A stretch of DNA of 64,000 bases from the NCBI GenBank assembly GCA_947489425.1, contig CANLDL010000002.1:930001-994000 (forward strand). Direction: 5' to 3'. The notes under the pieces are model-generated. The model worked only from the letters and a program-made list of their open reading frames with translations, was not told where the DNA came from and ran no database searches. Source of the DNA: an uncultured Pseudomonadales bacterium. GTDB lineage: Bacteria; Pseudomonadota; Gammaproteobacteria; Pseudomonadales; Cellvibrionaceae. The translations under genes were made by a program, and so were the position numbers. Position 1 is the first letter of the stretch. Each line of letters opens with the position of its first letter. Below are positions 35,604 through 44,106 of the stretch, piece by piece.

Positions 35604-37733
35604 ATGTCCCCAAGCCTGAATATTTTAAAAACAACCTTTGGTTTTGATGATTTTCGTGGGCGGCAACAGGCGGTGGTTGATTCGCTAATTGAGGGCCAAG
35701 ATGCCCTAGTGATCATGCCAACCGGTGGCGGTAAGTCTCTTTGCTATCAAATACCCTCACTCGTGCGTGAAGGTTGCGGCATTATTGTCTCGCCGCTGAT
35801 TGCATTGATGCAAGATCAGGTCGATGCCCTGAATGAATTGGGCGTACGCAGTCACTACTTAAATTCGACGCAGACCTTTGAGCAGGTCAATCAAATCGAG
35901 GGTGCTTTAAAAAATAATGAACTCGATTTACTCTATATTGCACCTGAGCGTTTGAATCAGCCGAGGACCATGGCGTTACTACAGCAATGTAAAATCGCTT
36001 TATTTGCCATCGATGAGGCACATTGTGTTTCGCAGTGGGGGCATGATTTTCGTGCAGATTATTTAAAGTTGGGCTTGCTTGCCGAGTATTTTCCAAGTAT
36101 CCCACGTATTGCATTAACAGCAACGGCTGATGCGCGCACCCAGCATGAAATTTGCGAGGGTTTACAATTGCATCAGGCTAACAAATATATTGCAGATTTT
36201 GATAGGCCAAATATTTGTTATCGTATTGGTTTAAAAAACCAGCCTAAGCAACAGCTACTGCGCTTTTTATCTAATGAACACCCGAAGAGCTCGGGCATTG
36301 TGTATTGTTTATCGCGCAAAAAAACCGAGGCCATTGCCGAGTGGCTAAGCGAGCAAGGTTTTACTGCCTTACCCTACCATGCAGGCTTGTCGAGTGACTT
36401 GAGGGCATACCATCAAAAGCGTTTTTTACGCGAAGATAATATTATTATTGTCGCGACTATCGCTTTTGGTATGGGTATCGACAAACCCGACGTACGTTTT
36501 GTTGCACATCTAGATTTACCCAAAAGTATCGAGGCTTATTATCAAGAGACTGGCCGGGCCGGGCGTGATGGCGAGGCAGCCGATGCATGGATGGTTTATG
36601 GACTTGAAGACGTTATAAAACTGAGAGAAATGCTCTCTCAAACCGCTGTTACCGAAACTAATGTTGAATATAAACGCGTCGAGAATCAAAAGCTTGAGGC
36701 GATGCTTGGGCTTTGTGAAATTACTTCTTGTCGTCGCCATGCACTGCTTCACTATTTTGGTGATGATGCACCGGACACCTGCGGTAATTGCGATATGTGT
36801 TTGCAACCTGCGGAAACTTGGGACGGTACTGAGGCTTCCCGAAAAGCCATTAGTTGTGCCTACAGAACGGATCAGCGCTTTGGTGTTAGTCATCTAGTGG
36901 ATGTACTACGAGGTGCTTCAACAGAAAGAATTAATCAGTTTAATCACAAAGCACTCAGTGTCTATGGTATTGGTAGTGATCTTAGCGCGCAGCAGTGGCG
37001 TTCAGTATACAGGCAGCTTATCGCCCGTGGATTTTTAACCGTCGATTTTGCTAATTACAATTCGGTCAAATTAAATGAGCGTTGTCGAGCGCTACTAAAA
37101 GGTAGCGAGACAATTGCTTTACGAAAAGACCCCATTGATAAACCAGCACTACGGCATAGCAGCTCATCCAATAAATATCATGGAGAGCTATGGGAAGCGT
37201 TAAAAGCTTGTCGCACCGAGCTTGCCGCCGAGCAGGAAGTGGCCCCTTATATTATCTTTCATGACACCACATTGATGGAAATGGTGAAGTTTCAGCCGCA
37301 AACCCAGTTACACTTTGGTCGATTAACCGGGGTCGGTGCCTCTAAAAAAGAAAAGTATGCTGAGGCTTTTTTAGCGGTTATAAAAAAATATAGCGACACC
37401 AGTAAAAAATCCTTAACCGAAACGGTATTGGAAACACATCGTTTGTTTAAAGAAAATAAAACCATCGACAATATCGCGCAATTAAGAGACTTAACCGAAA
37501 CAACTATTTATAACCATGCGAGCCAGTTAATTAGGGAAGGAAAGTTAACGCTAGAAGAGGTGGTTGATGCCGATGTAAAAACGATAGAGATAATTGAGTC
37601 CTGTCTCATTGAACATGGTTTAACGGAAATGGGTGGTCAGCTTAAGCCCATTTACCAAGCATTGAACGAAGAATTTGATTATGGTTTGTTGCGTTGTGTT
37701 TATATGCATTTAGTTAGGCGTTTAGCAGCGTAA
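35604..37733 (+). CDS. recQ: ATP-dependent DNA helicase RecQ
   Basis: RecQ-family 3'-5' helicase, ~709 aa. Walker A MPTGGGKSLCYQ, DEAH box AIDEAHCVSQWGHDFRADY, ALTATA and the arginine-finger QETGRAGRDG are intact. The zinc site is formed by the cysteines in CRRHALLHYF and CGNCDMC, then comes a winged-helix and an HRDC domain (about 535-600). A further ~100 residues with a helix-turn-helix (RDLTETTIYNHASQLIREGKL) exceed the E. coli protein (about 610 aa). GTG 35595 is an alternative start; neither has a clear ribosome-binding site. It is divergent from oxyR. Confidence 0.94.
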   Translation: MSPSLNILKTTFGFDDFRGRQQAVVDSLIEGQDALVIMPTGGGKSLCYQIPSLVREGCGIIVSPLIALMQDQVDALNELGVRSHYLNSTQTFEQVNQIEGALKNNELDLLYIAPERLNQPRTMALLQQCKIALFAIDEAHCVSQWGHDFRADYLKLGLLAEYFPSIPRIALTATADARTQHEICEGLQLHQANKYIADFDRPNICYRIGLKNQPKQQLLRFLSNEHPKSSGIVYCLSRKKTEAIAEWLSEQGFTALPYHAGLSSDLRAYHQKRFLREDNIIIVATIAFGMGIDKPDVRFVAHLDLPKSIEAYYQETGRAGRDGEAADAWMVYGLEDVIKLREMLSQTAVTETNVEYKRVENQKLEAMLGLCEITSCRRHALLHYFGDDAPDTCGNCDMCLQPAETWDGTEASRKAISCAYRTDQRFGVSHLVDVLRGASTERINQFNHKALSVYGIGSDLSAQQWRSVYRQLIARGFLTVDFANYNSVKLNERCRALLKGSETIALRKDPIDKPALRHSSSSNKYHGELWEALKACRTELAAEQEVAPYIIFHDTTLMEMVKFQPQTQLHFGRLTGVGASKKEKYAEAFLAVIKKYSDTSKKSLTETVLETHRLFKENKTIDNIAQLRDLTETTIYNHASQLIREGKLTLEEVVDADVKTIEIIESCLIEHGLTEMGGQLKPIYQALNEEFDYGLLRCVYMHLVRRLAA

Positions 37734-37763
37734 TTAATGAGTTAGTCGAGGGTTTATAAAATA

Positions 37764-38672
37764 ATGGTAGTAAAAAATATGAGTAGAAATATTGAAAAGA
37801 AAAAGCTACTTTTATTAGGCTTTGGTGATATTGCTAAACGCCTAGCTAATAAGCTTGTCGACGATTATGAGGTGGCAGGCGTTCGGCGGAGCATAGAAAG
37901 TCACCCCTATATAAAGATGCTTCAAGGTGATTGCAGTGATGAAGCGTCGATGCAAAAGATTACTGAGAGTCACTATGACTTTATCGTTATTACGATGACG
38001 CCTAGTGAGATGAATGATGAGGGTTATCAACAAGCGTATGTTAAAACTACACAAACTTTATTGGCGAGTTTGAAGAGCAATAATATAAATCCAGAATTAA
38101 TTATTTTTGTATCCAGCTCTAGTGTATATGGGCAAAGTGATAATGAATGGATTGATGAAAGCTCAGAAACCTTACCCAATAACTACAGTGGCAAGCGCTT
38201 ATTAGAGGCTGAAAATCTATTGACACAGAGTAGTTTTAATAGCTGCGTGGTTCGCTTTTCTGGCATTTATGGGCCGGGTAGGCAGCGTTTGATTGAACAA
38301 GTAAAAGCAGGTAATGGTGCAGAGAAACAGCCTGTTTTATATAGCAACCGTATTCATAGTGATGACTGCGCTGGGGTATTGCAGCATATTATTAATCAGC
38401 ATAGGCAGGCCAAAAAAATAGAGCCGCTTTATTTGGCAACAGATTGTGAACCGTCGCCCTTATATGATGTTAAAACATGGTTGGCGCAACAACTTAATAT
38501 TACAAATGATAATAATGAGCCAGGCTCTAAACCTTTAGCTAGGAATCCACGAAGTAGCAAGCGTTGCTCTAATAAAAAACTGCTTGATAGTGGTTATAAA
38601 TTTTTGTACCCAACTTTTAGAGAAGGGTACAAGATGGTGCTGGCAAATATGAATATCGATAGTAACAAGTGA
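37764..38672 (+). CDS. NAD(P)-binding atypical SDR (YeeZ-like)
   Basis: 302 aa. The Rossmann opening LLLLGFGDIAKRLANKL is a variant GxGxxG. FVSSSSVYGQ followed by YSGKRLLEAE supplies the SxxYxxxK-type pattern of extended SDR epimerases, and VVRFSGIYGPGR matches the sugar-epimerase fold. The C-terminus (RNPRSSKRCSNKKLLDSGYKFLYPTFREGY) is typical of the YeeZ group. The substrate is not known. A second ATG (37782) is possible. It lies 30 bp after recQ and is convergent with hemY (3-bp gap). Confidence 0.85.
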   Translation: MVVKNMSRNIEKKKLLLLGFGDIAKRLANKLVDDYEVAGVRRSIESHPYIKMLQGDCSDEASMQKITESHYDFIVITMTPSEMNDEGYQQAYVKTTQTLLASLKSNNINPELIIFVSSSSVYGQSDNEWIDESSETLPNNYSGKRLLEAENLLTQSSFNSCVVRFSGIYGPGRQRLIEQVKAGNGAEKQPVLYSNRIHSDDCAGVLQHIINQHRQAKKIEPLYLATDCEPSPLYDVKTWLAQQLNITNDNNEPGSKPLARNPRSSKRCSNKKLLDSGYKFLYPTFREGYKMVLANMNIDSNK

Positions 38673-38675
38673 TTG

Positions 38676-39911
38676 TTACTTAAAATACCCTTTATCAATT
38701 AGTACTTTTGAGCTTTTCATTAAGCCTTGCTTATAATAAGCATGGCTTTTTTGATGCTCACCCATATGATCCAATAGTCGTGCAAGCTCTGCGTAGGCCT
38801 CTGTGCGGGAATATAACGCTATACTCTTTTCAAAAAAATCAACGGCACGACCCCATTGTTGATTTTGGATGCACAGTCTGCCAAGTGCTAGCAATAAAGG
38901 TGCGCTATCGCTGTGTTTACCTAGCCATTTTTCTGCTGTTTGTAAAGGGCGCTTGGCATCACTGCATAATAGCAAACCGTATAAATCCAGCCATTGGCCA
39001 ATCCATTTTTTCTCAAGCCCTGTAGCTAATAACTTTTCAGCACTATCGTGTGCACCGATAGCCATAAGCTCGGCACAGTATACTGATAAAATACATTCTT
39101 CCTGTTGAATATGTGTAGGCATTTGCGACCAGATAGTTTTAAGTGTCTGCTTTTTCTCATCACTCGATAATGCTTTTTGCTTTTCAATTTGTTCTGTAAG
39201 TTGTGTGCGATGCAAATTTAGCTCGATCTCGTGTAGTTTTTCTATAGAAACCGTATTGTTTTTTTGAAGTATGGGCAATAATTTTTTCAGCTTTACCCAA
39301 TCCTTTAGCTGCGTATAAACTTCTAGGCGTAAATTAAGTATAACGGGGTGTTCAGAGCTAATGTTGGATGCTCGTTCGAGTGTTGCCAAGGTTTGTTCGT
39401 ATTGCTTATTGCCAAATTGCATACGTGCTTGGGTAAGCGCAATGGCAAGACCCCCCCTGTCTGTGCTGGTCTCTGCTTTATGTAATAGCTCAAGTGCGCC
39501 TTGCTCATCATCAAGCTCGTAGGCGCTACGTGCAGCAGCCAAGTAGTTAATAGTGGGTGCTTTAACTTTGCTGGCAGATTGCGTTAATTTTTTTCGTGCT
39601 AAGGCCCAGTTTTCTTCAATAAAGTCGATTAGACCATCGACGGTTTTTGCTTGTGCTTTTTCGTCACCTACACCAAAAATCTTTTGCTTGGTATATATAA
39701 CGCCATCGAAGCTGCCGCGTAAAAACTTAGTGACTAACCACTTGATAAATAGCAATGAAAATATAATTAGCAGTGCAAACCCTAAATTCATTTCAATGCT
39801 AGTTTTATTGAATACAATTAATAAATAGCTATTGCTGCCTTTTTCAAAAACTTGATAGGCAATAGATCCAATAACTAAAAAAATACAAAATGATAATAGC
39901 CCACGGATCAT
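38676..39911 (-). CDS. hemY: HemY-type TPR membrane protein
   Basis: 411 aa inner-membrane protein encoded with haem-synthesis genes. Two N-terminal transmembrane helices (about 4-20 and 42-60) frame a short periplasmic loop, followed by the HemY_N region (GSFDGVIYTKQKIFG replaces the usual RW-rich motif) and TPR-like helices to the end. The E. coli homologue is unrelated to protoporphyrinogen oxidase despite its name; it is thought to scaffold haem synthesis. The start overlaps the hemX stop by four bases. Confidence 0.9.
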   Translation of the reverse strand: MIRGLLSFCIFLVIGSIAYQVFEKGSNSYLLIVFNKTSIEMNLGFALLIIFSLLFIKWLVTKFLRGSFDGVIYTKQKIFGVGDEKAQAKTVDGLIDFIEENWALARKKLTQSASKVKAPTINYLAAARSAYELDDEQGALELLHKAETSTDRGGLAIALTQARMQFGNKQYEQTLATLERASNISSEHPVILNLRLEVYTQLKDWVKLKKLLPILQKNNTVSIEKLHEIELNLHRTQLTEQIEKQKALSSDEKKQTLKTIWSQMPTHIQQEECILSVYCAELMAIGAHDSAEKLLATGLEKKWIGQWLDLYGLLLCSDAKRPLQTAEKWLGKHSDSAPLLLALGRLCIQNQQWGRAVDFFEKSIALYSRTEAYAELARLLDHMGEHQKSHAYYKQGLMKSSKVLIDKGYFK

Positions 39912-41320
39912 AGCGACTTCTCCTCAGCCTCAACGGGTGAGTCATTGCTAGGGCTACTATTACTAGTGTCGCCATTTATCTTATGAAAACGATCAATATA
40001 ATCTGTTAATAATTTTGCAGAGCGATTAATGCTAGGTATTTCCTGTGCTATTTCTTTATTTAACAGCTTATTAATTTCATGATTAATTACTTCGTATTCG
40101 GAGTAATGTGAGTAATAATCTTTCCACCATCGCTGAGCTTTTTTTAAGCTTTCTTGGTAAATCAATTCTTCTTCATGCAATAAAGAATATTGAGCTTGTT
40201 CTAGCATTAGCATTAAGTTGTTAATAATTTGTAGTTGTTCTTGTTTGCTAATCAATAGATTAGATGTTCCGTCATAGTCCTGAACCTTTATAAAACCTTC
40301 CAGTTTAGCTAGTGCACCTTTAAAGCTGTCTTGTATCGGTGTATACCATTTTTTAGAGTCAGTATTTTCAGGGGCAGGTGTGATATCTGTCGCCTGGGGC
40401 TCTTGGCGAAATGGAATTAATGGCAATACTTGAACTTGATCTTTAAGCGCTGATAACTGTAAATAAATACCAGAGCGGTCAACATCTTTAGCGAGTTTTA
40501 ATGAGATTATTTCTTGTGCTATGGCACTGCGAACAGGTAATAATTCTGGGTCGTCGATGGACAATAAAATACTGTCAGCTGATTGTAGCAATGCCTGTGC
40601 ACCTACGGTGCTGCTCTCTACTAATAGGCGCTGGCTTGCTAGGCGTAGCAAGTAGCGTGCTTCTGCAAGTAGCCAGTCGCTTCGGCTGGTACCAGCCAGC
40701 GAGCGTAGTCGTTCAGTGTGGCTGTCTAATCGCTGATTAAGTTGTTTTTGTAAGGCATCTTGCTCTTGTTTTATGGTGTTTAGCAAGTTGGCCTGATCGG
40801 AGCTTTTGTTTCTTTGCTCTCGACTAATAGCGTCTATTTTTTCTAATTGCTCGCTATTAACTGATTCCAGTTCAGAAAACCGCTTTTCTTGTACAGCGGA
40901 ATACTCTTTCCAAAATTGTAAGCCATAAAAAGCACCGACACTTAAGCTTACAATTAATAACAAAAGAATGATTAAAATTAACCCGGTAAGTTTTGACGAT
41001 TTTTGTGCGCTTTGGGGAGCAGTTTTTGACTCTATTTTTTTGTCACTACTTTTGTCGGCCCTTACATTGGCTTCTGTCTTCTTCTCTACAGCAGGCTTTT
41101 TTGTATCATCGCTGGCGTCTGCTTTTTTCTCGCTGCTTTTTTTGGCCGTTTTTTCTTCTTTAACGCTCTTTTCTTTCACTGTGTCTTTGCCTTGTTCTAC
41201 TTTGCTTGTTTGCTCTTTATTAGAATCTTCAGGGCTAGCGTTGATGGCTTCGTCTGTTGGTGCAGTGTTGTCAGCATCACTATTGGATTTGTCATTAGGT
41301 TTATTGGTATCGCCAGTCAT
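39908..41320 (-). CDS. hemX: HemX (uroporphyrinogen-III C-methyltransferase-like, membrane)
   Basis: 470 aa. A ~110-residue acidic/lysine-rich, low-complexity cytoplasmic N-terminus (many K, E, D, S, T) precedes one transmembrane helix (about 114-135), then a coiled coil (LNTIKQEQDALQKQLNQRLDSHTERL) and the HemX domain (SDWLLAEARYLLRLASQRL). No SAM-binding methyltransferase motifs are seen, so the family name is probably historical. The N-terminus overlaps hemD by 20 bp and the C-terminus overlaps hemY by four. Confidence 0.9.
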   Translation of the reverse strand: MTGDTNKPNDKSNSDADNTAPTDEAINASPEDSNKEQTSKVEQGKDTVKEKSVKEEKTAKKSSEKKADASDDTKKPAVEKKTEANVRADKSSDKKIESKTAPQSAQKSSKLTGLILIILLLLIVSLSVGAFYGLQFWKEYSAVQEKRFSELESVNSEQLEKIDAISREQRNKSSDQANLLNTIKQEQDALQKQLNQRLDSHTERLRSLAGTSRSDWLLAEARYLLRLASQRLLVESSTVGAQALLQSADSILLSIDDPELLPVRSAIAQEIISLKLAKDVDRSGIYLQLSALKDQVQVLPLIPFRQEPQATDITPAPENTDSKKWYTPIQDSFKGALAKLEGFIKVQDYDGTSNLLISKQEQLQIINNLMLMLEQAQYSLLHEEELIYQESLKKAQRWWKDYYSHYSEYEVINHEINKLLNKEIAQEIPSINRSAKLLTDYIDRFHKINGDTSNSSPSNDSPVEAEEKSL

Positions 41321-42095
41321 AGAGTGCCTCTATCATGCTTTCGTTAGTTGCATTCTGTGCAACAATTATATGTGTAAATGCCAAATCTTTTGCAATTTGG
41401 GCAACGCGCGCGCCGGGTAATAGTAAAGGCGTTTCCTTTAGCCAGTATAGAGTTTCTTGATTGACATGTGTTGCTATTGCATCGCATAAATTGTCTAAGG
41501 TCTCGCCACTGTGGACACTAACAACGGGTGTTAACGTCGTATTTTTAAATACTGCTATTGCCTCAGGGTCAATTCTTTCTGGTGCCCGTCGCTCATAGAT
41601 CTCACAATAATCTACTAAAGCGCCTCTGGCTTCAAGTGAGTTACCCAAATGTGTACGGCCACCTCGGCCACGTACAATCAGTACCTTTTCGCCTTCTAGA
41701 GTCTTTTGTAGTGCTGGCAGTGCCAATAGCGCCTCGCTATTCATAGCCTGTTCTGGGTAATTTATATTGCCTCCGAGCTCGCTGAGCTTGTCCGCTAGCA
41801 GAGTAGCGGTACTTGCACCTACAGCAAAAAAGCTAAGGTCTGCTGGTAACTGAGGCCAGTAAGTGTCGATTTCCGACACACCAAAATTAACGGCGTTCTG
41901 ACTGACAAAAATTACTTTTTGGTATTCATCGAGGCGCATCACGGTGTTTTTTGCGCTCTGCTTGGCCTGGCTATCGACAAGTGGGTAAATTTCTAGCATT
42001 GCCTGAGAGCTGGTTTTGATGCCTAGTTTTTGTAGCTGCAAAGCCCAAGGCTTTGCTTGTGCACTCGGGCGTGTAATTAACACGTGTAAGCCCAT
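41301..42095 (-). CDS. hemD: Uroporphyrinogen-III synthase HemD
   Basis: Cyclises hydroxymethylbilane to uroporphyrinogen III with inversion of ring D. From ATG 42095 the protein is 264 aa and opens with HVLITRPSAQAKPWALQL; IFVSQNAVNFGV, FAVGASTATLL and LIVRGRGGRTHLG are family landmarks. ATG 42095 has AAAGGAG four bases upstream; earlier in-frame ATGs at 42113 and 42128 lack a good site. It is downstream of hemC and overlaps hemX. Confidence 0.93.
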   Translation of the reverse strand: MGLHVLITRPSAQAKPWALQLQKLGIKTSSQAMLEIYPLVDSQAKQSAKNTVMRLDEYQKVIFVSQNAVNFGVSEIDTYWPQLPADLSFFAVGASTATLLADKLSELGGNINYPEQAMNSEALLALPALQKTLEGEKVLIVRGRGGRTHLGNSLEARGALVDYCEIYERRAPERIDPEAIAVFKNTTLTPVVSVHSGETLDNLCDAIATHVNQETLYWLKETPLLLPGARVAQIAKDLAFTHIIVAQNATNESMIEALYDWRYQ

Positions 42096-42134
42096 AAGGC
42101 TCCTTTGCGACATATCGTTCGTTGTCATATGTAT

Positions 42135-43076
42135 TTATGAGCCAGTACCGTAAACGGCACGCAAAATACGACCCGCGCCTGCGCTGAGTAGCTTATCGGC
42201 AAGCTCGATGCCCATTTTCTCAGCTTCATTTGCGTTGCCGCTTATATTGTCAGCCAGTATTTCTGAGCCATCAGGATCGCCTACTAAGCCCCTAAGCCAT
42301 AGTTGATCTTCTTGATGGATCGCATAGCAGGCGATGGGTACTTGGCAACCACCCTCTAAGCGGCGGTTCATGGCGCGCTCAGCGCTAACAGCCTCGGCAG
42401 TTACAGTATGGTTAAGCGGTGCAAGTAAGCTTTGCGTTGTCGTATCGTTAACTCTACATTCAATGCCTACTGCACCTTGGCCACCTGCGGGTAGGCAAAG
42501 CTCTGGGGCAATATATTCGCTAATACGCTCAGCCATTTTGAGCCGAATAAGCCCAGCGCTTGCAAGGATAATAGCATCGTATTCGCCGGCATCGAGCTTC
42601 GCCAAACGTGTATTGACGTTACCTCTTAAAAACTTAATCTCTAGGTCGGGACGTATTGCGAGCAGTTGGCATTGCCTGCGTAGGCTCGATGTCCCAACGA
42701 CCGCTCCTTTAGGTAGCTCTTCAAAACGATTGTATTGGTTGGAAACAAAGGCATCGCGAGGATCTTCTCGCTCGCAAATAACCGACAGGCCAAGACCCTC
42801 GGGAAACTCCATGGGTACATCTTTCATAGAGTGCACGGCAATATCGGCTTTATCCTCCAATAATGCTGTCTCTAACTCTTTAACAAATAGACCTTTGCCG
42901 CCTACTTTAGCCAGAGGTACATCAAGAATTTTGTCACCACGACTACTCATGGGTAAAAGTTCGACCCTAAGCTCTGGGTGGATAGACTCTAGCCGCTCTT
43001 TAACATATTCGGCTTGCCAAAGTGCCAGTGCGCTCTTTCGGGTAGCTATGCGCAATGTATGTGTTGATGATGACAT
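42135..43076 (-). CDS. hemC: Porphobilinogen deaminase (hydroxymethylbilane synthase) HemC
   Basis: Polymerises four porphobilinogens to hydroxymethylbilane. 313 aa from ATG 43076. [18 protein letters not shown] opens the protein; [42 protein letters not shown] and [12 protein letters not shown] (cofactor cysteine) are all present. An in-frame ATG at 43103 gives nine extra residues without a ribosome-binding site. First gene of hemC-hemD-hemX-hemY. In Pseudomonas algR precedes it; here a five-gene block intervenes. Confidence 0.96.
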   Translation of the reverse strand: MSSSTHTLRIATRKSALALWQAEYVKERLESIHPELRVELLPMSSRGDKILDVPLAKVGGKGLFVKELETALLEDKADIAVHSMKDVPMEFPEGLGLSVICEREDPRDAFVSNQYNRFEELPKGAVVGTSSLRRQCQLLAIRPDLEIKFLRGNVNTRLAKLDAGEYDAIILASAGLIRLKMAERISEYIAPELCLPAGGQGAVGIECRVNDTTTQSLLAPLNHTVTAEAVSAERAMNRRLEGGCQVPIACYAIHQEDQLWLRGLVGDPDGSEILADNISGNANEAEKMGIELADKLLSAGAGRILRAVYGTGS

Positions 43077-43179
43077 AGAAGGAATTCCGCAAAAAGACGA
43101 CATGATAGCAAAGCATAAGTATAAATGCCGGCCTAGCTGTTATAAAAGGAGAAGTATTTACAACAAATAATAATAAAAG

Positions 43180-43214
43180 TGACGATCCGTCATTTTTATG
43201 TTGACGAATCGTCA
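43180..43214. promoter_or_regulatory. Tandem palindromic operators upstream of the tetR gene
   Basis: Two 13-bp palindromes, TGACGATCCGTCA (43180-43192) and TGACGAATCGTCA (43202-43214), repeat with a 22-bp period, about two helical turns. The second overlaps TTGACG (43201-43206), a good minus-35 that pairs with TTTAAT (43224-43229) across 17 bp. This is what an autorepressing TetR-family operator should look like. The first site could also affect divergent hemC. Confidence 0.78.
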
Positions 43215-43295
43215 TTAATAATTTTTAATGGCCCGCATTCTAGATATTTACTTTGTTTTTAGATTGTTCTTAAGCTTTTTGGTTAGGTAGTAGTT

Positions 43296-44042
43296 ATGGC
43301 ACCTCGTTATATGGACGATGCAGCACTCGCTCATCGAGAAGAAGAAATTTTAGATAAAGCCTTAGAGATAATCTCTAAGAACAGTATTGTTTCATTAACG
43401 ATGGACAAGTTAGTCGCTAATGTTAATTACTCTAAAGGTACGGTTTATAAGCATTTTTCGTCAAAAGAGGATGTGTTGGCGGGTTTATGTAACCGAAATA
43501 TGAGAAGTGTAATGGAGTTATTTGGACGTGCAGCAGAAATTGAAGGCAGTGCGCGGGAAAAAATGACGGCCATTGGCTTTGCCTATATGGTCTCTGTGCT
43601 GCTTTCCCCTCAACACTTTACTTTGGTGATGAATGCAAAAACAGAATTATTTGATGCAGCATCCATCAAGAGGCAAGAAGAGCATGAGGAGATCGATGGA
43701 AAACTGCTTAATGTTATTTGCGGAATTATCGCATCGGCAGTTTCAAATAGTGAACTCACGTTAAATTCTCCAGAAGATATACAAAAAATTTCTTTCTCCT
43801 TGTGGTCGATGGCCTTCGGCACTATTGGTTTATTACTCAATGGTGAAAAAGCCTGCAGTACAACAACGGGTTTAATGCTTGAAGACAGAGTGATAGCCAA
43901 CGGTAATATAGTTATGGATGGTTGGAACTGGTCACAGAGTAATCGTGACCAAGCCGAGTTTATACGGCTATTAAAATCCGATATTTTTGCGGCGGAGCTC
44001 GATGCACTCGAACAACAAGATATCTACCTAAGAGCAGCTTAA
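43296..44042 (+). CDS. TetR/AcrR-family transcriptional regulator
   Basis: 248 aa. The N-terminal helix-turn-helix is LTMDKLVANVNYSKGTVYKHFSSKEDVLAGL (about residues 34-64). The C-terminal ligand-binding region (about 75-240) is not close to a well-known regulator. Its position at the head of an RND transporter operon, with tandem palindromes overlapping its own promoter, suggests it represses this operon until a ligand, probably lipid-like, is bound; the ligand is inference. Confidence 0.88.
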   Translation: MAPRYMDDAALAHREEEILDKALEIISKNSIVSLTMDKLVANVNYSKGTVYKHFSSKEDVLAGLCNRNMRSVMELFGRAAEIEGSAREKMTAIGFAYMVSVLLSPQHFTLVMNAKTELFDAASIKRQEEHEEIDGKLLNVICGIIASAVSNSELTLNSPEDIQKISFSLWSMAFGTIGLLLNGEKACSTTTGLMLEDRVIANGNIVMDGWNWSQSNRDQAEFIRLLKSDIFAAELDALEQQDIYLRAA

Positions 44043-44106
44043 TATTGCTGTAAATTCACAAACTTTTTATACACTGCTAACAAATATAATTTTAAGAGAC
44101 AAAAAT

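Noticed and set aside
41000..41300. Low-complexity K/E/S-rich stretch in hemX as a repeat element
   Set aside because: It is the normal acidic/lysine-rich N-terminus of HemX; there is no DNA-level repeat unit.
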